NCBI RefSeq assembly: GCF_000383675.1
Contig: NZ_KB911820.1
Coordinates: 310,001-374,000 of the forward strand
Direction of reading: 5' to 3'
Source: Terracoccus sp. 273MFTsu3.1
GTDB lineage: Bacteria; Actinomycetota; Actinomycetes; Actinomycetales; Dermatophilaceae
DNA length: 64,000 nt
The notes under the pieces were generated by a model. The model saw only the letters and a list, made by a program, of their open reading frames with translations. It made no database searches and had not been told where the DNA came from. Position 1 is the first letter of the stretch. Every line of letters starts with the position of its first letter. The translations under genes were made by a program, and so were the position numbers. This document shows positions 1-8,194 of this stretch, in pieces.

Positions 1-2
1 CG

Positions 3-218
3 GGCCACGTGACCAAGCGCTACGTCGTGCGCCTCGACCTCTCGCTCGCCGGGCGCACGGTGCCGGCCGAGGTGACGCTGAGCAAGCGCGACCGGATGGG
101 CTTCCGGATGCTCGTCGGCCGTGAGGCCCTGCGCCAGGGCTACGTCGTCGACCCGTCGCGCTCGTACGCCGGCGGCAAGCCCCCCAAGGACGTCCGCCGC
201 CGCAACCGCGGTCGCTGA
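3..218 (+). CDS. ATP-dependent zinc protease domain protein, C-terminal fragment
   Basis: The gene enters from the left edge; the reading frame is open from base 3, so the GTG at 9 is probably internal and not the start. The visible 71 residues contain VPAEVTLSKRDRMGFRMLVG, then GREALR and VDPSRSY. As I recall it, this order (basic residues, GFRMLLGR, VDPxRS) is the end of the ATP-dependent zinc protease / RimB-like family (PF05618), a retropepsin-like fold that in other bacteria accompanies RimK-type ligases. The tail is very basic (KDVRRRNRGR). The end overlaps the convergent MFS gene by 79 bases. Most of the protein lies outside the window, so the active site cannot be checked. Confidence 0.7.
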   Translation, partial: GHVTKRYVVRLDLSLAGRTVPAEVTLSKRDRMGFRMLVGREALRQGYVVDPSRSYAGGKPPKDVRRRNRGR

Positions 219-1390
219 CCTGCGCGCACGAGCGCCGTCCCGAGGAGCGCCATCGCTGCTGCGCCGAACGGCGCCCCCGGGCCGTATGCCGTCCCGAGCG
301 TCGCGAGGATCGCCGGCGCGACCGACGTGGCGAGTCCCCACGTCAGTCCCAGCACGGCGAGGTAGGTGCCGCGCGACCCGTCCGGCGCCAGCGTGCCGGC
401 GCGGGCCATCGTCGTCGCGATGACGAGCAGGCTGCCGACGTCGAAGGCGACGAGGCCGGCGGCGAGGGCGACCGGGTGGCCGGCGAGGGCGATCGTCGCG
501 AGTCCCGCCGAGGCGACCATCTCGCCGACGAGGAGCACCCCGGCGTCGTCGGTGCGGCGGCGCAGCGCGGCCGCGAGCCACGCCCCCGGGACGCCGGCCG
601 CAGCACCCGCGGCCAGGACCCAGCCGGTGACGGCCGGTGACAGGCCGCGCTGCTCGACGAGGAGTGGCACGCCGAAGACGACGACCATCGTCACGGTCGC
701 CGCGACCGTGCCGAAGGCGACGACGGGACGCAGGCGCCGGTCCGTGAGGGCAGCGACCCAGCGTGCGCGAGCCGGGGTCACGCCCACGTCGGTCGCCTCC
801 CTCGGGGGCGACGAGGCGCCCGTGCTGCGGGGGATCCGGTGGGCCACGACGGCCGCGCACGCGAGGCAGGTGGCAGCGTCGACGACGAAGAGCCAGCGCA
901 GGCCGAGTCCCGACACGGCTGCCGCGACGAGGCCGGCGAGGACGCCCGCGACGGCGAGCGAGGCGTTGAGCGCCGAGTAGGCGAAGGCGCGGGAGTGCTC
1001 GGGCACGAGGTCGGAGACGAGGGCCTGCGTCGGCGGCTCGACGACCTCGTAGGCGAGGCCGAGCAGGACGGCTCCGAGGAGCGCCCAGGCGAGGGTCGGC
1101 GCCGCGGCGATGACGAGCTGCGCGGCGGCGCAGCCGGCGAGACCGAGGAGCATCGTCGACCGGTGGCCCCACGCGTCCGCGAGGTGGCCACCGACGATCC
1201 GCGAGGGGATCGTCGCGACGCCGAAGCACGTGAGGGCCAGGGCCGTCTCGGCCGCTCCGGCCCCGAGCTCGCGAACGAGGAGCACCCCGAGGAAGGCCAT
1301 CGAGAAGCCGCCGAGCCGGTTGACGCAGCGGGCCGCGATGAGCACCCGCAACCGGGGCGGCAGGGACGGCGTGCGGGGTGGTCGGGCCAT
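140..1390 (-). CDS. MFS transporter, probable drug or metabolite exporter
   Basis: The 416-residue protein is almost entirely hydrophobic, with about 12 predicted membrane segments. Between segments 2 and 3 it has the MFS signature loop GGHLADAWGHR, and before that IPSRIVGG. A hydrophilic stretch after PRSTG near the middle fits the central cytoplasmic loop that separates the two six-helix halves. The ATG at 1390 follows AGGAGGG on the minus strand. It is divergent from the CGNR-type regulator at 1447 across 56 bases, a common pairing in which the regulator controls the exporter; that link is inference. The substrate cannot be told. The C-terminus overlaps the convergent protease gene. Confidence 0.85.
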   Translation of the reverse strand: MARPPRTPSLPPRLRVLIAARCVNRLGGFSMAFLGVLLVRELGAGAAETALALTCFGVATIPSRIVGGHLADAWGHRSTMLLGLAGCAAAQLVIAAAPTLAWALLGAVLLGLAYEVVEPPTQALVSDLVPEHSRAFAYSALNASLAVAGVLAGLVAAAVSGLGLRWLFVVDAATCLACAAVVAHRIPRSTGASSPPREATDVGVTPARARWVAALTDRRLRPVVAFGTVAATVTMVVVFGVPLLVEQRGLSPAVTGWVLAAGAAAGVPGAWLAAALRRRTDDAGVLLVGEMVASAGLATIALAGHPVALAAGLVAFDVGSLLVIATTMARAGTLAPDGSRGTYLAVLGLTWGLATSVAPAILATLGTAYGPGAPFGAAAMALLGTALVRAGQRPRLRRRTSLGGLPPAYERDGSTT

Positions 1391-1446
1391 TGTCCCTCCT
1401 GACTGTCGAACTAGACTTCGGTGGTCACGAGCCTACGAAGGGATAG

Positions 1447-2025
1447 GTGACTGGTCAAATGCGTTTCGACAGTCATGTCGAGCGGCTGCTCGACGCGACG
1501 GTGGCCCTCGTCAACCTCGCGAGCCCCGGGGAGGCGCACGGGACGGCATACGACCCCCCCGTGGGGGCCGACCTCGTGCGAGGGGTGGCCGAGGCGACGT
1601 CCTCGCCCGAGCGGCGCTCGCGGCCGACGCCCGCGGACGCGCGGGGGCTGCTCGACGTCGTGCCGCAGGCACGTGTCGTCTTCGAGGCCGCGGATCGTGA
1701 CGACCTCGCGGCGGCGGCGGCCGTCGTCAACGACCTGCTCGTCTCGACCGCTGCCCGTCCTCGCCTCGACCCGGACGACGAGGGCCGACACCAGCTGCAC
1801 TTCCACGGCCCCGACGACGGGTTCGTCCGCGGGTGGCAGGCCGGGATCGCGTCGGGGCTGGCCGTCGCCATCGGCAGCGACCTCGGCGGCCGGCTCGGCG
1901 TGTGCGACGCCCCGGGCTGCGACCGCGTCTACGTCGACGGGTCGAAGAACGGCACGCGCCGCTACTGCTCGGCGCGGTGCCAGAGTCGCGTCAAGGCCGC
2001 CGCCCACCGCGCCCGCACCCGCTGA
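1447..2025 (+). CDS. CGNR zinc finger (ABATE-domain) transcriptional regulator
   Basis: The 192-residue protein has an N-terminal alpha-helical domain of the ABATE type and a C-terminal zinc finger: C-x4-C in CDAPGCDRVYVD, followed by RRYCSARCQSR. In the family the last element is usually CGNR; here it reads CQSR, so the name-giving motif is degenerate but the four cysteines are kept. Such proteins are predicted one-component regulators that often sit beside the transporter or enzyme they control. The GTG at 1447 follows GAAGGGA; an ATG at 1459 is an alternative start. It is divergent from the MFS exporter. The ligand is unknown. Confidence 0.8.
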   Translation: MTGQMRFDSHVERLLDATVALVNLASPGEAHGTAYDPPVGADLVRGVAEATSSPERRSRPTPADARGLLDVVPQARVVFEAADRDDLAAAAAVVNDLLVSTAARPRLDPDDEGRHQLHFHGPDDGFVRGWQAGIASGLAVAIGSDLGGRLGVCDAPGCDRVYVDGSKNGTRRYCSARCQSRVKAAAHRARTR

Positions 2026-2044
2026 GGAGCGGAGTGCCTCGTCC

Positions 2045-3043
2045 TCAGGCGCCGGCGGCCGCGTGGGCGGCCCAGAGGCGGGCCTCGGCGTCGGCGTCCA
2101 TCGGGCCGCCACCACGGTTCGTCGGCCGCTCCGGCAGACCCTCGCGCTGCAGCCAGGCCCACGTGTCGGCGACCGTCTCGGGCATCGGCCGGCAGTGGAG
2201 CCCCGCCGCCCGGGCGGCAGTGGTGTCGAGTGCGTGCAGGCCCGCGAGCTCACCCGTCGGCGGGACCCAGATCGGCAGCTCGGTCCAGGGCTGCACCCCG
2301 GCCGCCTCGACCGCTGCGGGCTCGAGCCAGACGAGCTCGGCGTCACTTCCCGTCACGGTGTGCACCTCGTCGAGGAGTGCCCCGATCGTGGTGTGACCGG
2401 GCTCGCTCACCATGTTGAAGGTGCCGACCGGACGCGACCCGAGCACCCAGTCCGCGATGTCCCGGCAGTCGACGTACTGCAGCGGCCGCTCGTACGGTCC
2501 CGGCGCCGGCACTCGCCCACCCGCTGCGATCCGACGGAGCCAGAACGGCATCCGGCCGACGATCTCGTAGGGCCCGAGGATGAGGCCCGCACGCGCGACG
2601 GCCACGTCACCGTCGAACTCCGCCAGGGTGGCGAGCTCGCCGCCGCGCTTGGCCGCGGCGTAGTCGGAACCGTCGGTCGAGGCCGGGTCTCCCTCGACGA
2701 CGGGTGCTCCCTCGTCGGCGCCGACGGCGATGGGCCACGTGTAGACCGAGCACGACGAGATGTAGGTGTAGTGCCCCGCGCGACCGCGGAGCAGCCGCGC
2801 CGACGTCTGCACCGCGACGGGCTCCGCCGACCACGTGTCGACGACGGCATCCCACTCGTCGTCCCCGAGCGCCGTGCGCAGCGCCTCGGGGTCGAGGCGG
2901 TCGGCGTGGCGCGCCTGGGCGCCCTCGACGGGGGTGCCGGTGAGTCCCCGGGTCACCGTCGTGACGTCGTCGCCGCGGGCGACGGCGGCCTCGACGAACG
3001 CGCGGCCGACGTGGTGGGTTCCTCCGAGCACGAGCAGTCTCAT
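2045..3043 (-). CDS. NAD(P)-dependent epimerase/dehydratase-like protein (extended SDR)
   Basis: The 332-residue protein begins MRLLVLGGTHHVGR, a Rossmann GxxxxxG nucleotide-binding loop at residues 7-13, and continues with TYISSCSVY and later YAAAKRGGE, where the family keeps its Ser and Tyr-x3-Lys-type active-site region. It resembles the NAD-dependent epimerase/dehydratase proteins of actinobacteria related to isoflavone reductases and CSP41-like proteins. I chose the ATG at 3043, because it places the nucleotide loop at the normal distance from the N-terminus; the open frame extends further upstream without family features. The substrate is unknown. Confidence 0.75.
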   Translation of the reverse strand: MRLLVLGGTHHVGRAFVEAAVARGDDVTTVTRGLTGTPVEGAQARHADRLDPEALRTALGDDEWDAVVDTWSAEPVAVQTSARLLRGRAGHYTYISSCSVYTWPIAVGADEGAPVVEGDPASTDGSDYAAAKRGGELATLAEFDGDVAVARAGLILGPYEIVGRMPFWLRRIAAGGRVPAPGPYERPLQYVDCRDIADWVLGSRPVGTFNMVSEPGHTTIGALLDEVHTVTGSDAELVWLEPAAVEAAGVQPWTELPIWVPPTGELAGLHALDTTAARAAGLHCRPMPETVADTWAWLQREGLPERPTNRGGGPMDADAEARLWAAHAAAGA

Positions 3044-3132
3044 GGGCACGATCCTCGCCTGCGCCGGCCTCCGAGCCAAGGCCCCTTCGCTGTCGACGTA
3101 AGGCCGGAGCGGGTGCGTCCCCGAGGGCGCCC

Positions 3133-3570
3133 CTAGGTCCAGTCGGCGATGTGGGCCGCCGTCGCGCGACCCTCGGTCAGGTCGGCGACGTGTTGCGAGA
3201 AGCGCGGGCACGCGACGATGTCATGAGCCCTGCACCGCAGTGCGTGCTCGGTCATCTCGCGTGACCGCTCGATCGACCGCGCTCGCTCGTCGAGGTCGCG
3301 CAGGTGGGCCTCGAGCACCTCGTGGCGCCCGGCCGCCTCGCCGTCGAGCAGCACGCCGATCTGCTCGAGCGTCATGCCGGCGGCCTTGTTGCGGAGGATG
3401 ACCGCGACGCGGACGAGATCGGGCCGGCCGTAGCGCCGATAGCCGGACCCGTCGCGCTCCGGGGTGAGCAGCCCGAGCGTCTCCCAGTGGCGCAGCACGT
3501 TCGTCGGCAGGTCGAAGCGTGCCGCCAGCTCTCCGACGGTCCAGGTCTCGTCTCGCGCTCTTGCCTTCAT
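3133..3570 (-). CDS. MerR-family transcriptional regulator
   Basis: The 145-residue protein has a typical MerR winged HTH at the N-terminus (TWTVGELAARFDLPTNVLRH, then YRRYGRPDLVRVAVI), followed by a long dimerisation helix and a short effector end. Two cysteines eight residues apart (CRAHDIVAC) lie near the C-terminus and could bind metal or sense redox state; this is fewer than the four Fe-S cysteines of SoxR. The ATG at 3570 lies inside a 20-bp perfect palindrome, so the protein very likely controls its own gene and the divergent flavoprotein gene at 3652. Confidence 0.85.
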   Translation of the reverse strand: MKARARDETWTVGELAARFDLPTNVLRHWETLGLLTPERDGSGYRRYGRPDLVRVAVILRNKAAGMTLEQIGVLLDGEAAGRHEVLEAHLRDLDERARSIERSREMTEHALRCRAHDIVACPRFSQHVADLTEGRATAAHIADWT

Positions 3571-3589
3571 GTCGACATGAAGGTACACG
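3561..3589 (+). promoter_or_regulatory. MerR-type promoter with a 20-bp palindromic operator
   Basis: CCTTCATGTCGACATGAAGG (3564-3583) is a perfect palindrome. It lies between TTGCCT (3561-3566, a -35-like box) and TACACG (3584-3589, a -10-like box), overlapping the -35 box slightly. MerR regulators bind a palindrome in the spacer of the promoter they activate by twisting the DNA, so this placement fits control of the flavoprotein gene downstream. The MerR start codon itself lies within the left arm. Confidence 0.7.
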
Positions 3590-3651
3590 CTGGATCGCAA
3601 CAGGCACAGAGCCGCTCGAGCACTCGCCGCACCGATCACCAAGGAGCCACC

Positions 3652-4572
3652 ATGACTGCCAGCACGCACACCGACGTCGCCGTCATCGGCGGAGGCCCCG
3701 CCGGCCTCCAGGCCGCACTCACCCTCGGTCGCGTCCATCGCGACGCCGTCCTCTTCGACGACGGCACCTACCGCAACGCCACGGTCAGCCACATGCACAA
3801 CGTCGTCGCCCACGACGGCACCCCGCCGGCGGACTTCCGCGCCGACGCGCGCCAGCAGCTCACGGCATACGACACCGTGAGCGTGCGGGAGCAGCGGGTC
3901 ACGACGATCGAGGAGGTCGACGGACACTTCCGGCTGCACGTGGCCGACGGCACGGGCGTGACGGCACGGGCCCTCGTCCTCGCCACCGGCGTCCGTGACA
4001 CCCTGCCGCCCGTGCCCGGGCTCGACGCGCTCTGGGGCGACCTCGTCGCGCACTGCCCCTTCTGTCACGGCCACGAGCTCAGCGGTCAGCGCGTCGGCAT
4101 CCTCGGGGCGACCATCGCCCCGCACCTGTCGGGCCTGCTCGGCCGGATCGCGTCCGAGATCGTCGTGCTCACCGACGGAGACGCCGTGCCCGTCGGTCTC
4201 CCTGTGGGTACCGCCGCCCGCACGGAGCGGGTCGTCTCGGTCGAGCGGTACGACGGGGGCGTACGCGTCGTGCTCGCGGGTGCGGACGGCGAGCAGGCGC
4301 CCGCCGGGACGACGGAGCAGGTCGCCGGGCTCTTCGTGAAGCCGGAGCTGAGCCAGTCGGCCCCGTTCGCCGAGCAGCTCGGCCTCGAGCTCAACCCGTC
4401 AGGCGCCGTGCGGGTCGACGAGTTCGCCCGGTCGAGTCGCGAGCGGGTCCTCTGTGCGGGTGACATGGCGCACCTGCCCGCCTACCCGATGCCGATGGCC
4501 TCCGTCGTCGCGGCCGCCGCGTCGGGACAGCTCGCGGCCTCGGCGGCGATCATGGCGCTGACGGCACACTGA
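3652..4572 (+). CDS. Thioredoxin-reductase-like NAD(P)/FAD-dependent oxidoreductase
   Basis: The 306-residue flavoprotein starts with an FAD-binding GGGPAGL loop (residues 11-17). It has the redox-active pair CPFC, followed by HGHE, and a second nucleotide-binding region around VGILGATIAPHLSG in which the usual glycines are partly lost. It ends with the FAD-closing motif CAGDMAH. This is the domain order of thioredoxin reductase; many actinobacteria carry such orphan paralogues whose disulfide partner is unknown. AAGGAG lies 6 bases before the ATG. It is divergent from the MerR regulator, which suggests induction by a thiol or electrophile signal. Confidence 0.8.
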   Translation: MTASTHTDVAVIGGGPAGLQAALTLGRVHRDAVLFDDGTYRNATVSHMHNVVAHDGTPPADFRADARQQLTAYDTVSVREQRVTTIEEVDGHFRLHVADGTGVTARALVLATGVRDTLPPVPGLDALWGDLVAHCPFCHGHELSGQRVGILGATIAPHLSGLLGRIASEIVVLTDGDAVPVGLPVGTAARTERVVSVERYDGGVRVVLAGADGEQAPAGTTEQVAGLFVKPELSQSAPFAEQLGLELNPSGAVRVDEFARSSRERVLCAGDMAHLPAYPMPMASVVAAAASGQLAASAAIMALTAH

Positions 4573-4634
4573 GTGGGGTGCCGGCGGCGCGGCATACGAT
4601 GCTTGGGATCCCGAGAAGCTCGAAGGAGTGGCCC

Positions 4635-5969
4635 ATGCCGCGCGACCTCGCCCCCGACCTCGTCGAGCGCCTCACGAAGGCGTTCGAGGCCGACCCCACC
4701 GCACGAATGCTCCAGAACGCCGTCACGACGACGTCGGTCGACGAGATCGCGCTCGACCGCCGGGTGGTGACGGCCATCGACCACTCGGTCTCGAACCTCC
4801 TCGACGACTGGACGGCGACCTCCCAGGAGAAGAGCGGCCGTTGCTGGCTCTTCGCCGGCACCAACCTGCTGCGCGCGAGTGCCCGCGAGAAGCTCAAGGT
4901 CAAGGACTTCGAGTTCTCGCAGAACCACCTGCTCTTCTGGGACAAGTTCGAGAAGGCCAACCACTGGCTCGAGTCCGTCATCGCGACGGCCGACCGCGAC
5001 GTCGACGACCGCACCGTGGCCCACCTGCTCGCCACGCCGGCCGAGGACGGCGGGCAGTGGAACATGTTCGTCGCGCTCGTCGTCAAGCACGGCCTCGTGC
5101 CCAAGGTCGCGATGCCCGAGACGAAGAGCTCGAGCAACACCGGACAGATGAACCGCGACCTCAGCACGATCCTGCGGCAGGCCGCCCGCGACCTGCGGGC
5201 CCAGGCAGCCGACGGCGCCGACGCCGACGACCTCCAGGACGCCAAGGAGCAGGTGCTCGCGACGGTCCACCGACTGCTCTGCATCCACCTCGGCACGCCG
5301 CCGGAGTCGTTCGTGTGGCAGTGGAAGGACACCGACGGCGGCTTCCACCGCGACGGCACGATGACGCCCCTCGAGTTCGCGGAGCGCTACGTCACCGTGC
5401 CGCTCGAGGACTACGTGTGCCTTGTCAACGACCCTCGCGCGAGCAGCCCCTACGGGCACACGTTCACGGTCGAGCACCTCGGCAACGTCGTCGGAGCGCC
5501 GCCGGTCACCTACCTCAACGTCGAGCCGGATCTCATGAAGTCCCTTGCGGCACAGGCGATCGTCGGCGGCGAGCCGGTCTGGTTCGGCTGCGACACCGGC
5601 CAGATGTCCAACGCCACGCTCGGCCTCTGGGACGCCGGCCTCTTCGACCGCGCCGCGATCTACGGCACCGAGCCGAGCCTCGGCAAGGCCGACCGCCTGC
5701 TGCACCACGAGTCCCTCATGACGCACGCCATGCTCTTCACCGGCGTCGACCTGATCGACGAGGTCCCGCGTCGCTGGCGCGTCGAGAACAGCTGGGGCAC
5801 CGAGAAGGGCGACAAGGGCTTCATGACGATGAACGACTCGTGGTTCGCCGAGTTCGTCTTCGAGGTGGCCGTGCGCCGTGACGCGCTGCCCGCCGAGCTG
5901 CAGGAGGCGCTGACCCGCGACCCGATCGTGCTCCCTGCTTGGGACCCGATGGGTGCCCTCGCCGGCTGA
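4635..5969 (+). CDS. pepC: Aminopeptidase C / bleomycin hydrolase (peptidase C1B)
   Basis: The 444-residue protein carries the full papain-like catalytic set of the C1B family: Gln64 and Cys70 in SQEKSGRCWLF, His364 in THAMLF, and Asn385 in RVENSWG. These self-compartmentalising hexameric cysteine aminopeptidases trim peptides in the cytoplasm and inactivate bleomycin. The length matches PepC (about 440). AAGGAG lies just before the ATG at 4635, which decides this start over an in-frame ATG at 4578. A 16-bp hairpin closes the transcript after the gene. Confidence 0.9.
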   Translation: MPRDLAPDLVERLTKAFEADPTARMLQNAVTTTSVDEIALDRRVVTAIDHSVSNLLDDWTATSQEKSGRCWLFAGTNLLRASAREKLKVKDFEFSQNHLLFWDKFEKANHWLESVIATADRDVDDRTVAHLLATPAEDGGQWNMFVALVVKHGLVPKVAMPETKSSSNTGQMNRDLSTILRQAARDLRAQAADGADADDLQDAKEQVLATVHRLLCIHLGTPPESFVWQWKDTDGGFHRDGTMTPLEFAERYVTVPLEDYVCLVNDPRASSPYGHTFTVEHLGNVVGAPPVTYLNVEPDLMKSLAAQAIVGGEPVWFGCDTGQMSNATLGLWDAGLFDRAAIYGTEPSLGKADRLLHHESLMTHAMLFTGVDLIDEVPRRWRVENSWGTEKGDKGFMTMNDSWFAEFVFEVAVRRDALPAELQEALTRDPIVLPAWDPMGALAG

Positions 5970-5986
5970 GTCCCTCCGCTCCGCGT

Positions 5987-6023
5987 CGAGCGCGCCGTCG
6001 CCGGTCAGGCGACGGCGCGCTCG
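5987..6023 (+). terminator. Terminator hairpin after pepC
   Basis: A perfect 16-bp GC-rich stem (5987-6002 pairing with 6008-6023) with a 5-base GGTCA loop starts 17 bases after the pepC stop. There is no long T tract, as is usual in high-GC actinobacteria. Confidence 0.8.
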
Positions 6024-6074
6024 TACGTTCAGGAAGACCGCCAGGGCGACCGGCCTGACCTACGCTGCGAGGCG

Positions 6075-6987
6075 ATGACGACCTCCGAACCATCCCGCAC
6101 GACACCGGGCCCGGCCACGGACGCTGATGTGCCGGGCTACGTGCGCTCCCTCGGACTGCCGGGGCTCGCCGACATCCACGTGCACTTCCTGCCCGACGCC
6201 ATGCAGCGCAAGGTGTGGGCCTACTTCGACGAGGCCGAGACCCACTACGGCGCGCCCTGGCCGATCACGTACCGCGACGACGAGCCGACGCGCCTCGGGA
6301 CGCTGCGCGCCCTCGGGCTGCGCGCGATCCCCGCTCTCGTCTACCCGCACAAGCCCGGCATGACGACGTGGCTCAACGCGTGGTGTGCCGACTTCGCTCG
6401 GAGGGTGCCCGACGCGGTGCACTGCGCCACCTTCTATCCGGAGCCGGGCGTGGGTGACCAGGTGGCGGCGGCTCTCGACGCCGGGGCCCGCCTCTTCAAG
6501 ATCCACGTCCAGGTCGGGGACTTCACCCCGGACGACGACCGGCTCGACCCGGCGTGGGCTCGAGGCGGCTCGGGTGCCCGTCGTCATCCACGCCGGCTCG
6601 GCGCCCCTCCGCGGCACCCACACCGGCCCGGGTGCCGTGCGCGAGGTGCTGCGCAGGCACCCCGACCTCGTCCTCGTCGTCGCCCACCTCGGCATGCCGG
6701 AATACCACGAGTTTGCCGACCTCGCGGACGAGTTCGTCGGTGTCCACCTCGACACGACGATGAGCGGCACCGACTTCACGAACCGTTTCGCCCCCTTCCC
6801 GGACGACTACGTCGACCGTCTGGGCGGGCTGCGCGACCGGGTCGTGCTCGGCTCGGACTTCCCGAGCATCCCCTACGCCTACGCGCACCAGCTCGACGCG
6901 CTCGCCCGCCTCGACCTCGGTGACGACTGGATGCGAGCCGTGCTCTGGCACAACGGGGCCCGTCTGCTGGGCCTGCCCACCGCCTAG
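6075..6987 (+). pseudogene. Amidohydrolase family 2 protein, broken by a frameshift
   Basis: The first part (6075 to about 6557) encodes an amidohydrolase N-terminus with the metal-binding HVH in LADIHVHFLPD. The second part continues one frame later, from about 6559 to 6987, with VPVVIHAGS, LVVAHLGMPEYHEF, VVLGSDFPS and WHNGARLLGL, the remaining metal ligands and the Asp of the PF04909 TIM barrel. The switch needs one extra base or two missing bases near 6555-6562, after the codons for DPAW. Every other family feature is intact, so this is either a very young mutation or a sequencing error. The ATG follows a TACGCT box by 8 bases, so the mRNA may be leaderless. Confidence 0.8.
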
Positions 6988-7006
6988 CCGGCAGGCCGAC
7001 CCGGCG

Positions 7007-8113
7007 TCAGCCCAGGTGCTCGCCCAGGAAGGCCTCGGTGCGACGGATCGAGGTGTCCCACTGCGGCGACGCCAGCGTGTGCCGTCCACCCGGGTAGATG
7101 CGCAGCTCGACGTCCTTGCCCTTGGCCTCGAGCGCTGCGACGGACTCGCGCGACCACGACAGCGGGCAGTCCTCGTCGGCGGTGCCGTGGTGGATGAGGA
7201 GCGGCTCGGTGATGCGGCCGAAGTAGGTGCGTGGGCTCGTCGCCGCCCAGGCCGCCGGCTGCGCCTCGGGAGTGCCGAGGCGGCCGATGACGGCGCGAGC
7301 CGCCCCCGACCTGGCGGCGTCCCGGCGCACCCACTTGTCGAAGTTGTCGACGGTGTCTGAGCTGACCGGCGCGTAGGCCACGGCGGCACGGAAGAGCCCC
7401 GGGCGTACGACCAGGGCGGTGTAGACGACCCCGCCGCCCATCGACCGGCCGATGAGCGCGATGCGGTCGGGGTCGACGACCCGGGCCTTCTTGAGCGCCA
7501 GCCCGGCGTTGATGGCATCGACCGTGTAGCCCGCCCGGAGGTTGGCGTCGTTGCGGGGGTCCCTGTCGGACTGCGCGTGGTTGCGGTAGTCGATGTGCAG
7601 CGTGACGTAGCCCTGTCGCGCGAGGTGGTCGCGCTCGCGGAGCATCGTCTCGCCGTTCGTGTAGACCGCGGGGTCGACGTAGCCGTGCGCGAGGACGACG
7701 GCCGGGAACGGGCCCGTGCCGCGCGGGATGTTGATGCGCCCCGAGATCGTCAGCCCGTTGCTCACGTACGTCACGAAGTACTGCCGGTAGGCATCGGTGC
7801 TGCCGCGCTCGCGCCCGAGCCTGAGGTTGCCGCCGTCGTACCGCGTGGCGATGAGAGCCGCGATCGACGCCGGGTCGGGCGGCGCGGGCTTCGGCGTGCT
7901 GGTCGCGCCCGGTGTCGGGGGCTGCTCTGCCGCCGTCGGTGCGGGCGGGGAGGACGGTGCGCTCGACGCGCTGGCGTATGCCGTCGGGCTGGCTCCCGCT
8001 GCCCCCGCCCCCGTGGTCCCGCCCCCTCGGTCGTCGGTGGGGCCCACGGTCGAGCAGGCGCCGAGCAGCAGTGCGGCGATGAGGCCGGCGGCGAGGGCTC
8101 GTGGGGTGCGCAC
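7007..8113 (-). CDS. Secreted lipoprotein alpha/beta hydrolase (dipeptidyl-peptidase/DLH-like)
   Basis: The 368-residue protein has a lipoprotein signal peptide ending in the lipobox LLGAC (Cys near residue 20) and a Pro/Ala/Ser/Thr-rich linker. Its alpha/beta-hydrolase domain has the nucleophile in GRSMGG, an acid loop around HGTADEDCP, and the catalytic His in GGRHTLA. The layout resembles S9-type and dienelactone-hydrolase-type esterases and peptidases. It should sit on the outer face of the membrane through a lipid anchor. The start is GTG at 8113. It runs convergent to the amidohydrolase with a 19-base gap; a GTATGCC motif lies inside the gene at 7976. Confidence 0.8.
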   Translation of the reverse strand: MRTPRALAAGLIAALLLGACSTVGPTDDRGGGTTGAGAAGASPTAYASASSAPSSPPAPTAAEQPPTPGATSTPKPAPPDPASIAALIATRYDGGNLRLGRERGSTDAYRQYFVTYVSNGLTISGRINIPRGTGPFPAVVLAHGYVDPAVYTNGETMLRERDHLARQGYVTLHIDYRNHAQSDRDPRNDANLRAGYTVDAINAGLALKKARVVDPDRIALIGRSMGGGVVYTALVVRPGLFRAAVAYAPVSSDTVDNFDKWVRRDAARSGAARAVIGRLGTPEAQPAAWAATSPRTYFGRITEPLLIHHGTADEDCPLSWSRESVAALEAKGKDVELRIYPGGRHTLASPQWDTSIRRTEAFLGEHLG

Positions 8114-8194
8114 GTCTCGAGTCTCACCCGCGAGAGGCGGGATTCCCAGCCCGCTCCCAGCCTTCGTGCCCGATCCGAGACCTTCCCGATGAGG

